From positions 1 to 64,000 of the forward strand of contig NZ_LMNU01000034.1 in the NCBI RefSeq assembly GCF_001423085.1: a stretch of 64,000 bases of DNA, given 5' to 3'. Below, in pieces: positions 62,171 to 64,000 of this stretch. The position numbers and the translations under genes are program-made. Numbering within the stretch: the stretch's first letter is position 1; each line of letters starts with the position of its first letter. Source of the DNA: Methylobacterium sp. Leaf125 (lineage in GTDB: Bacteria > Pseudomonadota > Alphaproteobacteria > Rhizobiales > Beijerinckiaceae). The notes under the pieces were generated by a model. It saw only the letters and a list, made by a program, of their open reading frames with translations, ran no database searches and had not been told where the DNA came from.

Positions 62171-63181
62171 ATGACCGAATTCTGGGTCTCCAGCGGCCAC
62201 CACCTGACGCAGCGCACCGAGGGTGGCGGGCTGGCCGTCACCGACGAACTGATCCTCGCCTATCTCGCTCGCCCGGAAGTGTTGCCGCCCGACGACGCCT
62301 GCGCTGCGGAGCGCGACCTCTACGCCGACCTGCTCGCTCACCCCCGCCGCCCCGTGGCGCCGGCGGCCGTGACGGCCATTGCCGATCCGGACGCTCGGGA
62401 AAACTGGGAGGTGCTGCTCGCCTTCCGGGATCGCCTGCTGGCCGCGCGCTCGATCGAGGCGGCCTATCTCGGCATGGTCAGACAGGGCCTGCAGGGCATT
62501 CCCTCGTTATTTCTCAACCAGTTGGTCCACCTGATCCTGCGCAATGCCCTCGACGGCTGCGACGACCCGTTCGTGCTGCGCGCAGCGGAACTGCTGTTCC
62601 GGCCACAACGGATCAGTCGCCTCGACGGCGCCGTTTTCCTGGCCGATGCGGAGGTGATCGAGGCCCGGGAGGGGAGTGCGCCCCTGTCGCCGCTGGTGAG
62701 CATGCTGGGCAAGGACGCGGCGAACGAACTCGACGTTCTGAACGAGGACAACGCCTGGAGCTACTGGAGCCGCTCCGATGCGTTCTCGATGGCGCTGAAC
62801 CTCGGCTCCAGCGTGCGCAGCCGCGAGGCGCTCGCCCGGGTGATCGAGGCCTTCATCGGACACCTCCTGAACGTCGAGGTTCGGGTCAACCCCCTCGACA
62901 AGCTCGAGGATTCCGACTGGCGCTGGTTCGTCGGCCTGGATGCGGAAGCGACCCGGATCGGCAACGCCCTCTGGCGCGGAGACCCGGTCTCGAGCGCCGA
63001 TCAGGAGCGCGTCATCGCGCTCTTCAGCCTGACGTTCACCGACCGGACGCGCCTCGAAGACTCGGTCGGCGACCGTCCGGTCTACCTCCTGCTGGCGGCA
63101 ACGGGCGCGAACCTCGTGACGCTGAAGCCGCAGAATCTGATCGCAGGCCTCCCCCTCAAGACAGCGCAGGCGCCCTGCTGA
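62171..63181 (+). CDS. DUF6352-type protein
   Basis: A 336-residue protein starting MTEFWVSSGHHLTQRTEGGG, with NELDVLNEDNAWSYWSRSDA and helix-rich surroundings. This matches DUF6352, seen together with DUF3305/DUF3306. The reaction is not known. The ATG lies 35 bases after the previous stop; its own stop overlaps the next start (TGATG). Confidence 0.72.
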   Translation: MTEFWVSSGHHLTQRTEGGGLAVTDELILAYLARPEVLPPDDACAAERDLYADLLAHPRRPVAPAAVTAIADPDARENWEVLLAFRDRLLAARSIEAAYLGMVRQGLQGIPSLFLNQLVHLILRNALDGCDDPFVLRAAELLFRPQRISRLDGAVFLADAEVIEAREGSAPLSPLVSMLGKDAANELDVLNEDNAWSYWSRSDAFSMALNLGSSVRSREALARVIEAFIGHLLNVEVRVNPLDKLEDSDWRWFVGLDAEATRIGNALWRGDPVSSADQERVIALFSLTFTDRTRLEDSVGDRPVYLLLAATGANLVTLKPQNLIAGLPLKTAQAPC

Positions 63182-63756
63182 TGCCGAACGTTCCGACAAT
63201 CCCCGACGACGAGCGGACCGGACGAGCGCCGGACGAACCCGCGCAGGAGCGGGTCCTGCCGCAGAACCATTTCGAGGTCGGTATCCTCGTCGCCCGTCGG
63301 CGCCTGCGCGGCCCCTGGGCGACCCATGCCTGGCTGCCGGTCGCGGCACTGCCGGCGGCGCCCCCCGTGGCGAACTGGACCCAGCTTGCAGAAACCGAAG
63401 CGGAATCAACGTTCTACGCCGGATCCTACGAGGTTCTCCTGCACCCTGCGGAGACCTCGCATTATCGCGACAACCTCGTGTCCGGACGTCCCTCCCTCTG
63501 GGTCTCGTTGCGCAAACTCGGTGAGGATTCCTACGAAATCGCCACCGTGACGGCGGATCCCTACGAGGGCGAGGCCATGGCGGAAGGAATCGGGGAGATC
63601 GTGGAGGCCGTTCCGATGCCGAACGAGTGCCAGGGCATCCTGCGCGCCTTCTTCGAGGCGTTCCATGTGGAGCGGAAGTTCGAGAAGCGGAAGCGCGACC
63701 GCGCCGATCCGGAAGCGCTGGCGCGGGGCGGTCAGGGCAAGGGACGCGGCGAATGA
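63181..63756 (+). CDS. DUF3305 protein
   Basis: A 191-residue protein: FEVGILVARRRLRGPWATHA, then YEVLLHPAETSHYRDNLVSG and LWVSLRKLGEDSYEIATVTA-like strands ending in ADPYEGEAM. These are the marks of DUF3305, linked to formate dehydrogenase maturation clusters in proteobacteria. C-terminus is basic (ERKFEKRKRDRADPE). Overlaps the start of the next gene. Confidence 0.82.
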   Translation: MPNVPTIPDDERTGRAPDEPAQERVLPQNHFEVGILVARRRLRGPWATHAWLPVAALPAAPPVANWTQLAETEAESTFYAGSYEVLLHPAETSHYRDNLVSGRPSLWVSLRKLGEDSYEIATVTADPYEGEAMAEGIGEIVEAVPMPNECQGILRAFFEAFHVERKFEKRKRDRADPEALARGGQGKGRGE

Positions 63757-64000
63757 GCGACGGCCTTCTCTCACGCTGGGCGCGACGCAAGCAGGAGGTT
63801 CGTCGGCGCGAGCGCGAGCAGGCGGTCCCGGAACCGCTCCCGACTGAACCGCAAGCCGTTGACGACGCTCTGGTTTCCTTGGAACCGGCGATCGACGACG
63901 AGAGCCTGGCGGACGCGATCGCCCGGTTGCCGAAGATCGAGGATCTGACCGCGGAGACCGAGCTCGCTCCGTTTCTCAGGGTGGGGGTTCCGGCGGCTTT
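63753..64000 (+). CDS. DUF3306 protein, cut by the window end
   Basis: The first 82 residues, MSDGLLSRWARRKQEVRRRE and then LADAIARLPKIEDLTAETEL, are the typical start of DUF3306 (FLSRWSRRK ... LP-x-i-E-d-l-t). It follows DUF3305 as usual with an ATGA overlap. The rest lies beyond the window; the genes for formate dehydrogenase itself are probably further right. Confidence 0.8.
   Translation, partial: MSDGLLSRWARRKQEVRRREREQAVPEPLPTEPQAVDDALVSLEPAIDDESLADAIARLPKIEDLTAETELAPFLRVGVPAA

Overview
The window is high-GC alphaproteobacterial DNA. Protein style and gene content (MucR/Ros, HWE kinase, LOV hybrid kinase, alphaproteobacterial LexA box, formate-dehydrogenase accessory genes) suggest Methylobacterium/Methylorubrum or a close relative. 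This is inference from families, not from a database match.

Layout. (1) 1-2.6 kb: an SDR remnant, then a divergent LysR regulator / quinone-oxidoreductase-like dehydrogenase pair. (2) About 2.9-13.2 kb: an integrated element of prophage or satellite type. It holds a tail-fibre-like fragment, a string of tightly packed small unknown genes, a YdaS-like HTH protein behind an operator-bearing promoter, a calcineurin-like phosphoesterase, a LexA box and a tyrosine integrase. It ends at a tRNA-Gly(UCC)-like sequence with a broken D-arm, probably an attachment site. No capsid, portal or terminase gene is visible. (3) 13.2-18.6 kb: a DUF882 protein, long gene-poor stretches, a decayed beta-propeller gene and a MucR homologue lacking the zinc-binding cysteines. 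(4) 18.6-21.6 kb: an NTT/MFS-like carrier with two exported oxidoreductases. (5) 21.7-27.5 kb: a sigma-54 activator divergent from a cyanate-type ABC transporter plus cyanase; between them lie a textbook -24/-12 promoter and three copies of a palindromic box. (6) 27.8-31.8 kb: larC-larE-larB (nickel-pincer cofactor synthesis) with an aldo/keto reductase but no larA. (7) 31.9-38.7 kb: signalling genes (HWE kinase, receivers, LOV hybrid kinase, Crp/Fnr regulator, RMF-like protein, cupin). (8) 38.7-45.4 kb: a Wadjet/Mks-like SMC locus, jetA-(small gene)-jetB-jetC, with no jetD nuclease. (9) 45.6-48.0 kb: small exported proteins and a frameshifted lyase-like gene. (10) 48.3-56.5 kb: tungstate-type ABC transporter, a ModE-like regulator, three MoeA-family proteins and MobB. 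(11) 56.7-64 kb: a WD40-cytochrome c protein, a GNAT protein, a four-cluster ferredoxin-like protein and a run of DUF genes (lipoate-ligase-like, DUF6505, DUF6352, DUF3305, DUF3306 cut by the window end) of the kind that accompanies Mo/W formate dehydrogenase.

How they work together. Regions 10 and 11 read as one metal-cofactor and formate-dehydrogenase support district: uptake of the oxyanion, insertion into molybdopterin, then Fe-S and accessory factors. Region 5 is a self-contained cyanate assimilation unit under nitrogen-type (sigma-54) control. Region 8 is the most unusual system: condensin-like plasmid-defence parts without the cutting subunit.

Limits: all assignments are by eye from translated sequence; start codons are chosen by ribosome-binding sites and family length.
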